The notes beneath the pieces are model-generated. The model did not search any database, had not been told where the DNA came from, and saw nothing but the letters and a program-made list of their open reading frames with translations. Position numbers and translations under genes: made by a program. From NCBI GenBank assembly GCA_028287105.1, contig JAQBQH010000396.1:1-38482 (forward strand): DNA of 38,482 bases, in the 5' to 3' direction. Source of the DNA: Myxococcales bacterium (GTDB taxonomy: Bacteria; Myxococcota_A; Polyangia; Palsa-1104). Within the stretch, counting starts at the first letter, position 1. Each line of letters opens with the position of its first letter. This document shows, piece by piece, positions 8,756-19,394 of the stretch.

Positions 8756-8987
8756 CCAATTCGCGCAGCTTGTGGGAAAAAACGGGGGCGCACCTGTGGA
8801 TGAAATGTGTGGAACGTCCGCCTGTGCACAACTCCCGAGTTCGCAAAATTGAGCGCACTTTTCCGACACAGGAGTTTCACGTGAGATGGCGGGAAGATCG
8901 ATCGGTTATCCACCTTCCCACAGGCAGTAATAGTAATACGATCTAGATCTTTCTATCGTAAGAACTACCAGACGGGAGAACGGCAAG
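8756..8987. other. dnaA-dnaN intergenic region, candidate oriC or part of it
   Basis: 232 bp with several DnaA-box-like 9-mers: TGTGGGAAA (8771-8779), TGTGGATGA (8795-8803), TGTGCACAA (8823-8831), TTATCCACC (8906-8914) and TTCCCACAG (8916-8924). A comparatively A/T-rich stretch at about 8926-8970 could be an unwinding element. A parS-like palindrome lies at 8873-8888. None of the boxes is a perfect match, so box strength is uncertain. The dnaA-dnaN gap is a common oriC location, and the upstream cluster at 7330-7360 may belong to the same bipartite origin. Confidence 0.6.
8873..8888. promoter_or_regulatory. parS-like centromere site (degenerate)
   Basis: AGTTTCACGTGAGATG matches the widespread chromosomal parS consensus TGTTTCACGTGAAACA at 12 of 16 positions, with the GTTTCACGTGA core intact. 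ParB sites cluster near oriC in most bacteria. The mismatches are all in the outer positions, mainly on the right. This is a single site, and no parAB genes are in the window. Confidence 0.4.
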
Positions 8988-10097
8988 ATGGAGTTCAAGA
9001 TCGAGAAGGCCTCGCTGCTGCAGGGTCTGTACCTGGCGCAGGGAATCTCCGATCGCAAGAGCACGATGCCCATCCTCGCCAACGTGCTTCTACGCACCGA
9101 TGGCAAGGACAAGCTGCTCGTCGCCGCCACCGACCTCAACGTCACCGTTACGGCAGAGCTGCCGTGCAAGGTGCTTTCAGAGGGCGGTCTCACCGTCGGC
9201 GCCAAGCACTTGCACGACATCGTCAAGTCGCTCCCGGGCGACGAGCTCACGCTCAAGCGCACCGAAAATCAGTACGCCGAGATTCGCGCCGGCAAGGTCG
9301 ACTACAAGGTCGTCGGCATGGCCGACCGGGACTTCCCGAAGCTGCCGAATCATCGCGAGGTCCAGTTCTCGAAGTGCGACGCGGCGACCCTGCGCGACAT
9401 GATCTCCAAGACGTTCTTCAGCATCTCGACCGACGAGACCCGCTATCACCTCAACGGCGTGCTGTTCGAGTCGGACGGTGCGGTCGCGCGCATGGTCTCT
9501 ACCGATGGGCATCGCCTGTCGAAGGTGGAGCGGCCGCTCGAGGGCGCGCCGGTGCTCGCTCAGGGCATCATCATCCCGCGTAAGGGGCTCATGGAGGTGC
9601 GTCGCGCGCTCGAGACGGCCGAAGGGGCGGTCGAGATCGGGATTCACAACGGGCACCTCTTCGTGCGCGTGGGAGCCACTGCCTTGTCGGTCAAGTTGAT
9701 CGACGCGCAGTTCCCGCCGTACGACCAGGTCATCCCGAAGGAGAACGACAAGGTCGCGATCGCTCCGCGCCTGGCGCTCCTCGAGGCGCTCAAGCGCATC
9801 AGCATCATGTCGTCGGACAAGACCTGGGGCATCAAGCTGGCGCTGCAGAAGGGCGAGCTCCGGGTCACGAGCGACAATCCCGACCTCGGCGAGGCGCACG
9901 AGACGCTCGACGTCAGCTTCGACGGGGCGCCGCTCGCCATCGGCTTCAACGCCAAGTACTTCATCGAGCTTCTCGGCGAGATGGAGGGCGACGAAGTGAA
10001 GCTGGAGCTGAATGGGGAGCTGGACCCGGGCCTGGTGCGGCCGGCGGACGGCAAGCCCGGCAGCTATGTCGGCGTCGTCATGCCGATGCGGATTTGA
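8988..10097 (+). CDS. dnaN: DNA polymerase III subunit beta (sliding clamp)
   Basis: 369 aa, the normal clamp length, reading as three repeated clamp domains. It begins MEFKIEKASLLQGLYLAQGISDRKSTMPILANVLL (family N terminus), contains FSISTDETRYHLNGVLFE and MVSTDGHRLSKVE in the middle, and ends with SYVGVVMPMRI, the canonical C-terminal 'VMPMR'. It tethers DNA polymerase III to the template and is a docking platform for repair proteins. It follows dnaA across the candidate origin and precedes recF. Confidence 0.97.
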   Translation: MEFKIEKASLLQGLYLAQGISDRKSTMPILANVLLRTDGKDKLLVAATDLNVTVTAELPCKVLSEGGLTVGAKHLHDIVKSLPGDELTLKRTENQYAEIRAGKVDYKVVGMADRDFPKLPNHREVQFSKCDAATLRDMISKTFFSISTDETRYHLNGVLFESDGAVARMVSTDGHRLSKVERPLEGAPVLAQGIIIPRKGLMEVRRALETAEGAVEIGIHNGHLFVRVGATALSVKLIDAQFPPYDQVIPKENDKVAIAPRLALLEALKRISIMSSDKTWGIKLALQKGELRVTSDNPDLGEAHETLDVSFDGAPLAIGFNAKYFIELLGEMEGDEVKLELNGELDPGLVRPADGKPGSYVGVVMPMRI

Positions 10098-10102
10098 GCT
10101 GC

Positions 10103-10142
10103 AGCCGTTAGCCACTAGCCGTTAGCGCCGTCAGCCGTCAGC
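10103..10142. repeat. four copies of a 9-10-bp repeat, AGCCGTYAGC
   Basis: The dnaN-recF gap is almost wholly made of AGCCGTTAGC (10103-10112 and 10117-10126), GCCGTCAGC (10127-10135) and AGCCGTCAGC (10133-10142). The same decamer occurs at two other gene ends in the window: its exact reverse complement at 26808-26817, overlapping the uvrA stop, and AGCCGTCAGC at 34946-34955 just after the thioesterase stop. It looks like a dispersed intergenic repeat family. Confidence 0.65.
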
Positions 10143-13747
<3,605 letters not shown>

Positions 13748-13748
13748 G

Positions 13749-14282
13749 ATGAGATTGGCGGTGGCACTGGTGGTAGCCGGTTGCGCGACGGCACCCAAGG
13801 CCGCGCCCGACGCGCAGCCGCCGGCGATGCTGCAGGAGCAGGCGGCCGCGCTGTTCGACGCGGCCACGCACGGCGACGAGCTGCGCTTGAAGACCATGGT
13901 CGATTGGGCGCGCTGGCGCACCTTCGACGGGCTGCAGCGCGCGGGCGACGAGACGCAGGCGGCGGAGGTGCTGTCGCGGCTCGAGGCGGAGCCGCGGCCG
14001 ACGGCGAAGTTCGTCGACGGCGCGGTGTCGGGAGTGCGCGCGCGGTTGGCCGAAGTGGCGGCGGGGACCTTGCCGCCGCGGATCAGGACCGGGTTCATGA
14101 ACGCGACGCTGGCGCGCTGGCGGCGCGGGCCCGGGCAGGGGACTTCACCGTCGCTGGCGCGCCTGCAGACGCTGGCAGCCGAGTCGCTCGAAGGGGCGCG
14201 CGAGCTGACCTTTGACGGCGGCCGGCGCGTGACGCTGGTGTTCGTGGGCAACCTGCTCGTCGGCGTGGTCGACGCGCGATGA
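13749..14282 (+). CDS. small lipoprotein of unknown function
   Basis: 177 aa from ATG 13749, 1 nt after the gyrB stop. MRLAVALVVAGC is a short lipoprotein signal with lipobox V-A-G-C, so the mature protein is anchored through the cysteine at position 12. The rest is Ala/Arg rich and probably helical (LFDAATHGDELRLKTMVDWARWRTF), ending in a strand-like GGRRVTLVFVGNLLVGVVDAR. I do not recognise the family. The overall shape, 'D-x-x-x-x-G-D, VDW.R.R' near the start and 'VTLVFV....VG' at the end, repeats in the next gene, so the two look like diverged paralogues. The open frame begins earlier inside gyrB, but the lipobox fixes the start. Confidence 0.7.
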   Translation: MRLAVALVVAGCATAPKAAPDAQPPAMLQEQAAALFDAATHGDELRLKTMVDWARWRTFDGLQRAGDETQAAEVLSRLEAEPRPTAKFVDGAVSGVRARLAEVAAGTLPPRIRTGFMNATLARWRRGPGQGTSPSLARLQTLAAESLEGARELTFDGGRRVTLVFVGNLLVGVVDAR

Positions 14283-14785
14283 CGGCGGCCCGGGCTGCGC
14301 ACGACGACGCGCGCGCGTTTCTCGACGGGCTCCTCGCCGGCGACGACGTGCGTGCACGGGTCGATTGGCCGCGCTATCGGCTCATGCAGCTGATGCAGGG
14401 GACGGCGGGCAGCGACGCGGAGGCGCGCGAGCAGCTCCTGGCGCGCGGCTTCGTCGAGTTGGCGCGTGGAAATTTCGGCGCCGACGCGGCCGAGCGGGCG
14501 CTGCGCTCGTTGCGCTCGCTCATCGAGATCTTGCTGCCGCGCGGCTGGCGCTTCGTCGACAGCTACGAAAATCCGATGGTGATCGGGCTGCGCGGGGGAC
14601 CCACCGAAGGCGCGCCGCCGAACCTCAGGCGCTATCTCACGATGCTGCAGGAGATCGCCGGGGCGGCGGCGGTGGTGACCATCGCGGCGCGTGAGGACGA
14701 CGAGGGGCGGAAGCTGATGACGCTGCTGTTCGTCGACGGTAAGTACGTCGGCTTCTTGCCCGGCTCGATGGTCGCGCGCTCGTAG
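14279..14785 (+). CDS. conserved-shape protein of unknown function, probable paralogue of preceding lipoprotein
   Basis: 168 aa, start ATG overlapping the previous stop by 4 nt. No signal peptide or membrane segment is seen, so it is probably cytoplasmic. It contains FLDGLLAGDDVRARVDWPRYRLMQLMQG, a mid part LRSLRSLIEILLPRGWRFVDSYENPMVIGLRG, and an end DDEGRKLMTLLFVDGKYVGFLPGS. The last strand pair and the 'VDW.R.R' segment resemble the upstream lipoprotein. Function unknown. Its position after gyrB with overlapping ends suggests co-expression, not necessarily a role in replication. Confidence 0.65.
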   Translation: MTAARAAHDDARAFLDGLLAGDDVRARVDWPRYRLMQLMQGTAGSDAEAREQLLARGFVELARGNFGADAAERALRSLRSLIEILLPRGWRFVDSYENPMVIGLRGGPTEGAPPNLRRYLTMLQEIAGAAAVVTIAAREDDEGRKLMTLLFVDGKYVGFLPGSMVARS

Positions 14786-14788
14786 TCG

Positions 14789-15742
14789 TCAGCGGAAGCA
14801 GCGGACGAAGAGCTCGGTACCGACGCCCGAGACGAGCAGGCGCTCCTTGCCGTTCGACGAGAGCCGCTGGGTCCAGTCGACGAAGCCGCCGTCGCCAATT
14901 TGCTGGAGCTCGCCGCGCTGGTCGCGCGCGAGCGTGTGCAGACAGAGCCCGCGGTAGTAGCTCATGGCGTGGGTGCGCGCCGGATCGAGCGCGAAGGTGA
15001 TCGCCGGAAAGTCGCGGCGCAAGGGCGGGAAGAGCCGAGACTCGACGCCGGCGAGGCGGCGCTCTCCGGCGCGGTCGCGGACCGTGTCGGCGACTTCGAC
15101 GCGAATGTCGGCGAAGCGGTAGCCGTCGGTGGCGAGGCGGCCGAAGAGGGCGGCATGCACGCGCAGCTGCTCGTCGAGCGCGGCCAGCTCGAACGCGTTG
15201 TCGCCGCGATCGCGACCGGCCGTCGTCAGCGCGAAGAGCGCGAAGTGCGGCGAGAAGGCTGGGTTGTCGAAGGGCTGCATGCGCAACATGCGCGCGGCCG
15301 CGCACAACCTCACCTCGACGTCGGGCTGGCCTTTCCGTCGCCGGGCGCTCTCGAGCGCCATCACCGTCGTCGGATCGGCCAGCACCTCGAAGGCGCGCAG
15401 CGCGCCGAGTGACGAGTTCTGATCGATCTGGCCGAGGACCGTGTTGACGCCGAGCGGGGCCACCGGCGAGAGCGCCACCGCTTCGAAGGCGGCGGCCGCG
15501 GCGAAGGCATGAGCCTCGATGGAAGAGGTGGGGCGTGCGTCGGTGGGCGAGGGCCTGCACGCCGCGACGCGCGCGTACTGCGCCGCCAGGTCGGTCGTGG
15601 TGCGCGTGCGGGAGCGCCGTCGGAAGACTTCGAGGAGGAGCGAGGTCAGCTCGCTTTGCGGCAGCGACGAGAGCGCATCGACGAGCGCGGGCGAGCCGAG
15701 GTCGCGCGCAACGCGAGCTGCAATCTTGCGCGGGTCGGACAT
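14789..15742 (-). CDS. uncharacterised 317-aa protein
   Basis: Start taken as ATG 15742 because GGAGG lies about 10 nt upstream; GTG at 15754 would leave that site only 1 nt away. The protein has a helical N terminus (DPRKIAARVARDLGSPALVDALSSLPQSELTSLLLEVFRRR), a middle with LGVNTVLGQIDQNSSLGALRAFEVLADPTTVMALESARRRK and AARMLRMQPFDNPAFSPHFALFALTTAGRDRG, and a C-terminal half with strands. The conserved-looking 'IDQN' and 'R.QPF..P.FS.HF.LFAL..AGRD' blocks suggest a real, widely distributed family with one alpha/beta domain. I cannot name it. No signal peptide. It is separated by about 20 bp from the AAA+ gene upstream on the same strand. Confidence 0.65.
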   Translation of the reverse strand: MSDPRKIAARVARDLGSPALVDALSSLPQSELTSLLLEVFRRRSRTRTTTDLAAQYARVAACRPSPTDARPTSSIEAHAFAAAAAFEAVALSPVAPLGVNTVLGQIDQNSSLGALRAFEVLADPTTVMALESARRRKGQPDVEVRLCAAARMLRMQPFDNPAFSPHFALFALTTAGRDRGDNAFELAALDEQLRVHAALFGRLATDGYRFADIRVEVADTVRDRAGERRLAGVESRLFPPLRRDFPAITFALDPARTHAMSYYRGLCLHTLARDQRGELQQIGDGGFVDWTQRLSSNGKERLLVSGVGTELFVRCFR

Positions 15743-15764
15743 CGCCGCCGTCACGCCTCCGGGG

Positions 15765-16643
15765 TCACGTCGGTTCGGCGAGCGCCTTCTGCACGTCGAC
15801 GCCGCTCACCTGCTTGCCGTCGCCGTAGAGCATGAGGGCGCGCTCGACGACGATCTCCAGCTCGCGGAAATTGCCCGGCCAGCGATGCGAACGCAGCATG
15901 TCGATCGCGTCGCGCTTGATCATGATCGAGTCGGGCGGCACGTCGCCGCCTTCCAGCTCCACGTTCGCGGCCATTCCGCGGTCGAGCCGCACGCGATTGG
16001 CCATCCAGCGCGCCGCGCCGGGGATGTCCTCGGGCCGCTCGCGCAAGGGCGGCAGCACCAGGTCGAGGCGCCCGAGCTTGTGGAAGAGATCGTGACGGAA
16101 TCGCCCCGCCTGCACTTCGCCGTTGAGATTGCCGTCGGTGATGACGACCACGTTGACCTGCGCCGGACGCTCGCGGTCTTCGAACTCGCGGTGATAGCGC
16201 CCGCGCTTGACCAGATCGAGCAGGCGACGCTGCAGCGCCGGTGAGAGGCCGATGACCTCGTCGAGCACCAGCGTGCCGCCGTCGGCGTGGGCCACGGCGC
16301 CGTCGACGGGGCGATCGCCCTTGTGGCGCGGCCAGGCGCCGAAGAGCTCGAGCGCCACCGACTCCTCGGGCCGTCCCGCCGTCGAGACGCTCACCAGCGG
16401 CGCGCCGTCCGGGTGCATCAGCTCGTGCAGCGTGTGCGCGAGCCCTTCTTTGCCGGTGCCGGGCTCGCCGCGGACGATGGCGTTGGTGGCGTAGGGCCGC
16501 TCGCGCAGCCGGGTCAGGATATCGAGGATGTGCCGCACCGACGGATGCTGCGACGCCAACCGCGTCAGCCCCTCGATGGAGCTCTTGAAATGGCCCGCGG
16601 TGACTTCACCCAGCGACGTCGGCTCTGCTTTTTTCTTGGACAT
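15765..16643 (-). CDS. sigma-54-activator-like AAA+ ATPase lacking the GAFTGA loop
   Basis: 292 aa. The fold is that of NtrC-type enhancer-binding proteins: Walker A GEPGTGKE (59-66), Walker B TLVLDEV (124-130), sensor and arginine-finger region RFRHDLFHKLGRLDLVLPPLRERPEDI (181-207) and RWPGNFRELEIVVERAL near the end. Where activators have ELFGHxxGAFTGA, this protein reads ELFGAWPRHKGDRPVDG (99-115), so the sigma-54-contacting loop is missing. There is also no receiver, GAF or C-terminal HTH domain. It therefore probably cannot remodel sigma-54 polymerase. TAGGAG precedes the ATG by a few nt. Role unknown. Confidence 0.8.
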   Translation of the reverse strand: MSKKKAEPTSLGEVTAGHFKSSIEGLTRLASQHPSVRHILDILTRLRERPYATNAIVRGEPGTGKEGLAHTLHELMHPDGAPLVSVSTAGRPEESVALELFGAWPRHKGDRPVDGAVAHADGGTLVLDEVIGLSPALQRRLLDLVKRGRYHREFEDRERPAQVNVVVITDGNLNGEVQAGRFRHDLFHKLGRLDLVLPPLRERPEDIPGAARWMANRVRLDRGMAANVELEGGDVPPDSIMIKRDAIDMLRSHRWPGNFRELEIVVERALMLYGDGKQVSGVDVQKALAEPT

Positions 16644-16656
16644 GATCTCCTACAAG

Positions 16657-17070
16657 CTAACGCGAGAACCCGAGAAGCTGATCCATCGTCTGCTGATCGG
16701 CATCGGGGAATGGATATTTATCGAAATCCGCTGACGACACCCAGCGAAAATCGCGCACGCGCTTGGCGTGCAGCGGTTTTCCCTCGAGCAGCGTCGCCTG
16801 ATAGAGCGCGAGCGCGACGCGATAGCCGTCGTATTCGTGCACCTTCTCGCCGAGCTTGCGGCCGATCGTGGCCTCGGCGTCGAGTCGCTCGCGCAGCTCG
16901 CGACGAAGCGCGTCTTCGTCCGCTTCGTCTGTTTCGACCTTGCCGCCGGGGAACTCCCACAACAGCGGGAGCTGCGCCGATTCGCGACGCTGCGTGATCA
17001 AGTACAGCCCGTCATTCTCCACGACGGCTGCGACCACGCGAATGACTTTCTTGCCGACGACGTCCTTCAC
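16657..17070 (-). CDS. MutT-like Nudix hydrolase
   Basis: 137 aa from GTG 17070, which overlaps the stop of the upstream zinc-ribbon gene (GTGA). It begins VIRVVAAVVENDGLYLITQRR and has LPLLWEFPGGKVE, the layout of MutT-type (8-oxo-dGTP) Nudix enzymes, followed by a strand and helix ending in DQQTMDQLLGF. In the Nudix box, G43, E49, R57, E58 and E61 are present, but the last glutamate of 'REUxEE' is Arg62 and the glycine is Asp64. One metal ligand is therefore altered and activity may be reduced or changed. The open frame extends upstream through the neighbouring gene in another frame and is not real there. Confidence 0.85.
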   Translation of the reverse strand: MKDVVGKKVIRVVAAVVENDGLYLITQRRESAQLPLLWEFPGGKVETDEADEDALRRELRERLDAEATIGRKLGEKVHEYDGYRVALALYQATLLEGKPLHAKRVRDFRWVSSADFDKYPFPDADQQTMDQLLGFSR

Positions 17071-18182
17071 CGATTTCTCCCGAACAAGTAGTAGAGGATG
17101 AACGCCGTGGCGATCAATGTGATCGCGAACATCGCGATCTTGATCCAGCTCCACGGGGCCTTGCCAACGACCTCGCCGGTCTGCCCGTTCACGAGGAAGC
17201 GGAAGATCTGATTGTTGTAACGATAGGCCGCGATCCACACCGGCAACAAGACATGCTTGAAGGTGATGGCGCTGAACGTGTTGTCGACGCGCAGGGAGCG
17301 CTGGGTGTCGCCGGGCACGTCGTGGGCGCAGCGCTTCTCCTGCTCGCGCTCCATCTTGCCCTGCGCGAAGGTGAACCCCTGCGATAGGTCGACGGCGTAC
17401 TCCTCGGCGCGCCAGCCGGCGAGAAACCCCGGCGAGTAGGGCACGAGCGACGTGGTCTCGAAGGTGCCGAATTGGTCGGCCAGCTCGCGCGGCAGACCGA
17501 CCGAGGCGCATACGAGGACGTCGTCGAACTCGTCGGCACGATGGCCCCAAGCGCGTTCCCAGCGGGTGCGCTGCACCTGGCGCTGCTTGACGACCTCCTG
17601 GCCGGCCTCCTGCGTCGTGTACTCCTCGGACTCATAATAATGATAGCCGGCCTCGGCGGTCCACGACGACTCGACGTGGGCGTCGTAGGTCCAGAAGGGC
17701 ACGTAGACGCCGGCGACCTCCTGCACCTTGGCCATTTGCTTCAGGTCGCTCGGGCGGAACCAGAGCTTGCCCAGCCAGTCGCCGAACGCCTGGTTGGCGC
17801 GCTTCTTATCGACGGCGAACGGGAGCAGCGACTCGGGACGGATGGCGTTCTGATTCTCGGCTTGCTCGAGCACTTTGGCGGAGCCGCAGAAGGTGCACCT
17901 GGCGGCGACCACACCGTCGGCGAACACGACGTTGGCGCCGCATTCCTGACACTTGGAGGCGCGCGTGGCGCCGCCGGCGCCGAGCCCTTTGGGAGCCTGC
18001 GTCAGACCTTGGAAGAAATCGTATTCGACGACCGTTCCAGTACCCGTGGGAACTTCACGGGTGGTGCCGCAATGGTCGCACTTGAGCTTGCCGGTGCCGG
18101 CGTCGAATTTCATCTCGGCCGAACAGTCGGAGCATTTGAAGCGCTGCGCTTTAACCGCTTTTTCCACGTCGCCGGTGGCCAT
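17067..18182 (-). CDS. zinc-ribbon membrane protein, YdjG-like
   Basis: 371 aa. Two zinc ribbons at the N terminus (C17-x2-C20 with C35-x2-C38; C78-x2-C81 with C96-x2-C99) are followed by a long soluble part beginning LLPFAVDKKRANQAFGDWLGKLWFRPSDL and containing VYVPFWTYDAHVESSWTAEAGYHYYE. A single C-terminal membrane segment WIKIAMFAITLIATAFILYYLFG ends in Arg/Asn. The architecture matches proteins loosely annotated as TFIIB-type zinc-ribbon proteins and found beside SPFH proteins, as in Bacillus ydjG-ydjH-ydjI. The divergent neighbour is exactly such an SPFH protein. Probably tail-anchored with the ribbons in the cytoplasm. Molecular function unknown. Confidence 0.75.
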   Translation of the reverse strand: MATGDVEKAVKAQRFKCSDCSAEMKFDAGTGKLKCDHCGTTREVPTGTGTVVEYDFFQGLTQAPKGLGAGGATRASKCQECGANVVFADGVVAARCTFCGSAKVLEQAENQNAIRPESLLPFAVDKKRANQAFGDWLGKLWFRPSDLKQMAKVQEVAGVYVPFWTYDAHVESSWTAEAGYHYYESEEYTTQEAGQEVVKQRQVQRTRWERAWGHRADEFDDVLVCASVGLPRELADQFGTFETTSLVPYSPGFLAGWRAEEYAVDLSQGFTFAQGKMEREQEKRCAHDVPGDTQRSLRVDNTFSAITFKHVLLPVWIAAYRYNNQIFRFLVNGQTGEVVGKAPWSWIKIAMFAITLIATAFILYYLFGRNR

Positions 18183-18269
18183 GGTTTTGCCTCGGGCCCC
18201 GTAGTATCATGCCGAGCCTGGCCGCAACGCAAGCACGCCACGAACGATAGGGACACGGGAGGGGAGACC

Positions 18270-19394
18270 ATGGGTCTGTTCGATTTCGTAAAGAAGGGCG
18301 CGCAGGAGATGTTCATTGCGCGACCGGACGAGGCCAAAGACCTCATCGTGTACAAGTGGCCCGACCGCACCATCCCGATGAAGGCGCAGATCACCGTCGG
18401 ACAAGACGAGTGCGCCCTCTTCTACAAGGATGGCAAGTTCGTCGGTCGGCTCGACGCCGGGCGCCACACGCTGGAGACGCAGAACATCCCGTTTCTGTCG
18501 GTGCTGATGGACAAGTTCACCAGCGGCAACGTCCTCATGGCCGAGGTGTGGTTCATCCAGCTGCGTGAAGTCGGCGGGATTCAGTTCGGCGGGCGCATCG
18601 GCGACGTCGAGGATCCGAAGTCGGGCATGGCCATCGGTACGATGGTGCACGGTGACTTCTCGATCCAGGTCGAGGACCCGATGAAGGTCATCGGCTTCTT
18701 CGGGCAGCGGTCGTGGTCGAGCGACGACGAGTTCACGGGCTGGTTCAAGAATCAGCTGCTCAAGGTCATCCGCGATCGCATCGCCGAGATGATGGTGAAG
18801 CAGAACATCCCGCTCTTGCACGTCACGTCGGGCGCGCTCACCGAAGAGATCGAGCAGCTCGTGATTGCGGGGACCAAGCCGCATCTCGAGTCGTACGGCA
18901 TGAAGGTCGTTCGCATGGGCAACTTCGTCGTCGCCATCAAGGAAGAGGACGAGGTTCAGCTCAAGCAGCTCTACAAGGACGCCGCGCAGATTCGCATGGC
19001 GGGCGGTATGCAGGGGTTCCAGCAGCTCGCGGCCGGCAAGGCGATGATGGGCGCGGGCGAGGGCATGGCCAAGGGTGGCGGCGACGGCGGCGGCAGCAAT
19101 CCGATGCTCGGCGGCGCCGGGCTCGGGGTCGGCATGGGCATGGCGGCGATGTTTCAGCAGAACGCCAACCAGCAGAACCAGCAGCCGCAGGCACCGCAGC
19201 AGCCGACCGCGCCCGCGGGCGGCGTCGGCCAGGTCACCTGCGGCAAGTGCGGTCAGAAGACGGCGCCCGGAAAGTTCTGCGCCGAGTGTGGTGAGGCGCT
19301 CGCGGAGAAGAAGGCGTTCTGCTCCGAGTGCGGCAAGCCGATGAACCCCGGCACGAAGTTCTGCGGCGAGTGCGGAGCCAAGCAGGGCGGATAG
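18270..19394 (+). CDS. SPFH domain protein with C-terminal double zinc ribbon, YdjI-like
   Basis: 374 aa from ATG 18270, preceded by GGGAGGGGAG. The N-terminal MGLFDFVKKGAQEMFIARPDEAKDLIVYKWP and the SPFH/Band-7-like middle (about 30-235) match the YdjI ('virion core protein' in older annotation) family. A Gly/Met-rich then Gln/Pro-rich linker (about 245-320) leads to a tail with four CxxC knuckles, CGKC, CAEC, CSEC and CGEC, that is, two zinc ribbons. No membrane segment. In Bacillus the YdjI relative links the PspA phage-shock protein to the membrane with YdjG/H. A similar scaffold role is inferred here. It is divergent from the zinc-ribbon membrane gene with an 87-bp gap. Confidence 0.85.
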   Translation: MGLFDFVKKGAQEMFIARPDEAKDLIVYKWPDRTIPMKAQITVGQDECALFYKDGKFVGRLDAGRHTLETQNIPFLSVLMDKFTSGNVLMAEVWFIQLREVGGIQFGGRIGDVEDPKSGMAIGTMVHGDFSIQVEDPMKVIGFFGQRSWSSDDEFTGWFKNQLLKVIRDRIAEMMVKQNIPLLHVTSGALTEEIEQLVIAGTKPHLESYGMKVVRMGNFVVAIKEEDEVQLKQLYKDAAQIRMAGGMQGFQQLAAGKAMMGAGEGMAKGGGDGGGSNPMLGGAGLGVGMGMAAMFQQNANQQNQQPQAPQQPTAPAGGVGQVTCGKCGQKTAPGKFCAECGEALAEKKAFCSECGKPMNPGTKFCGECGAKQGG

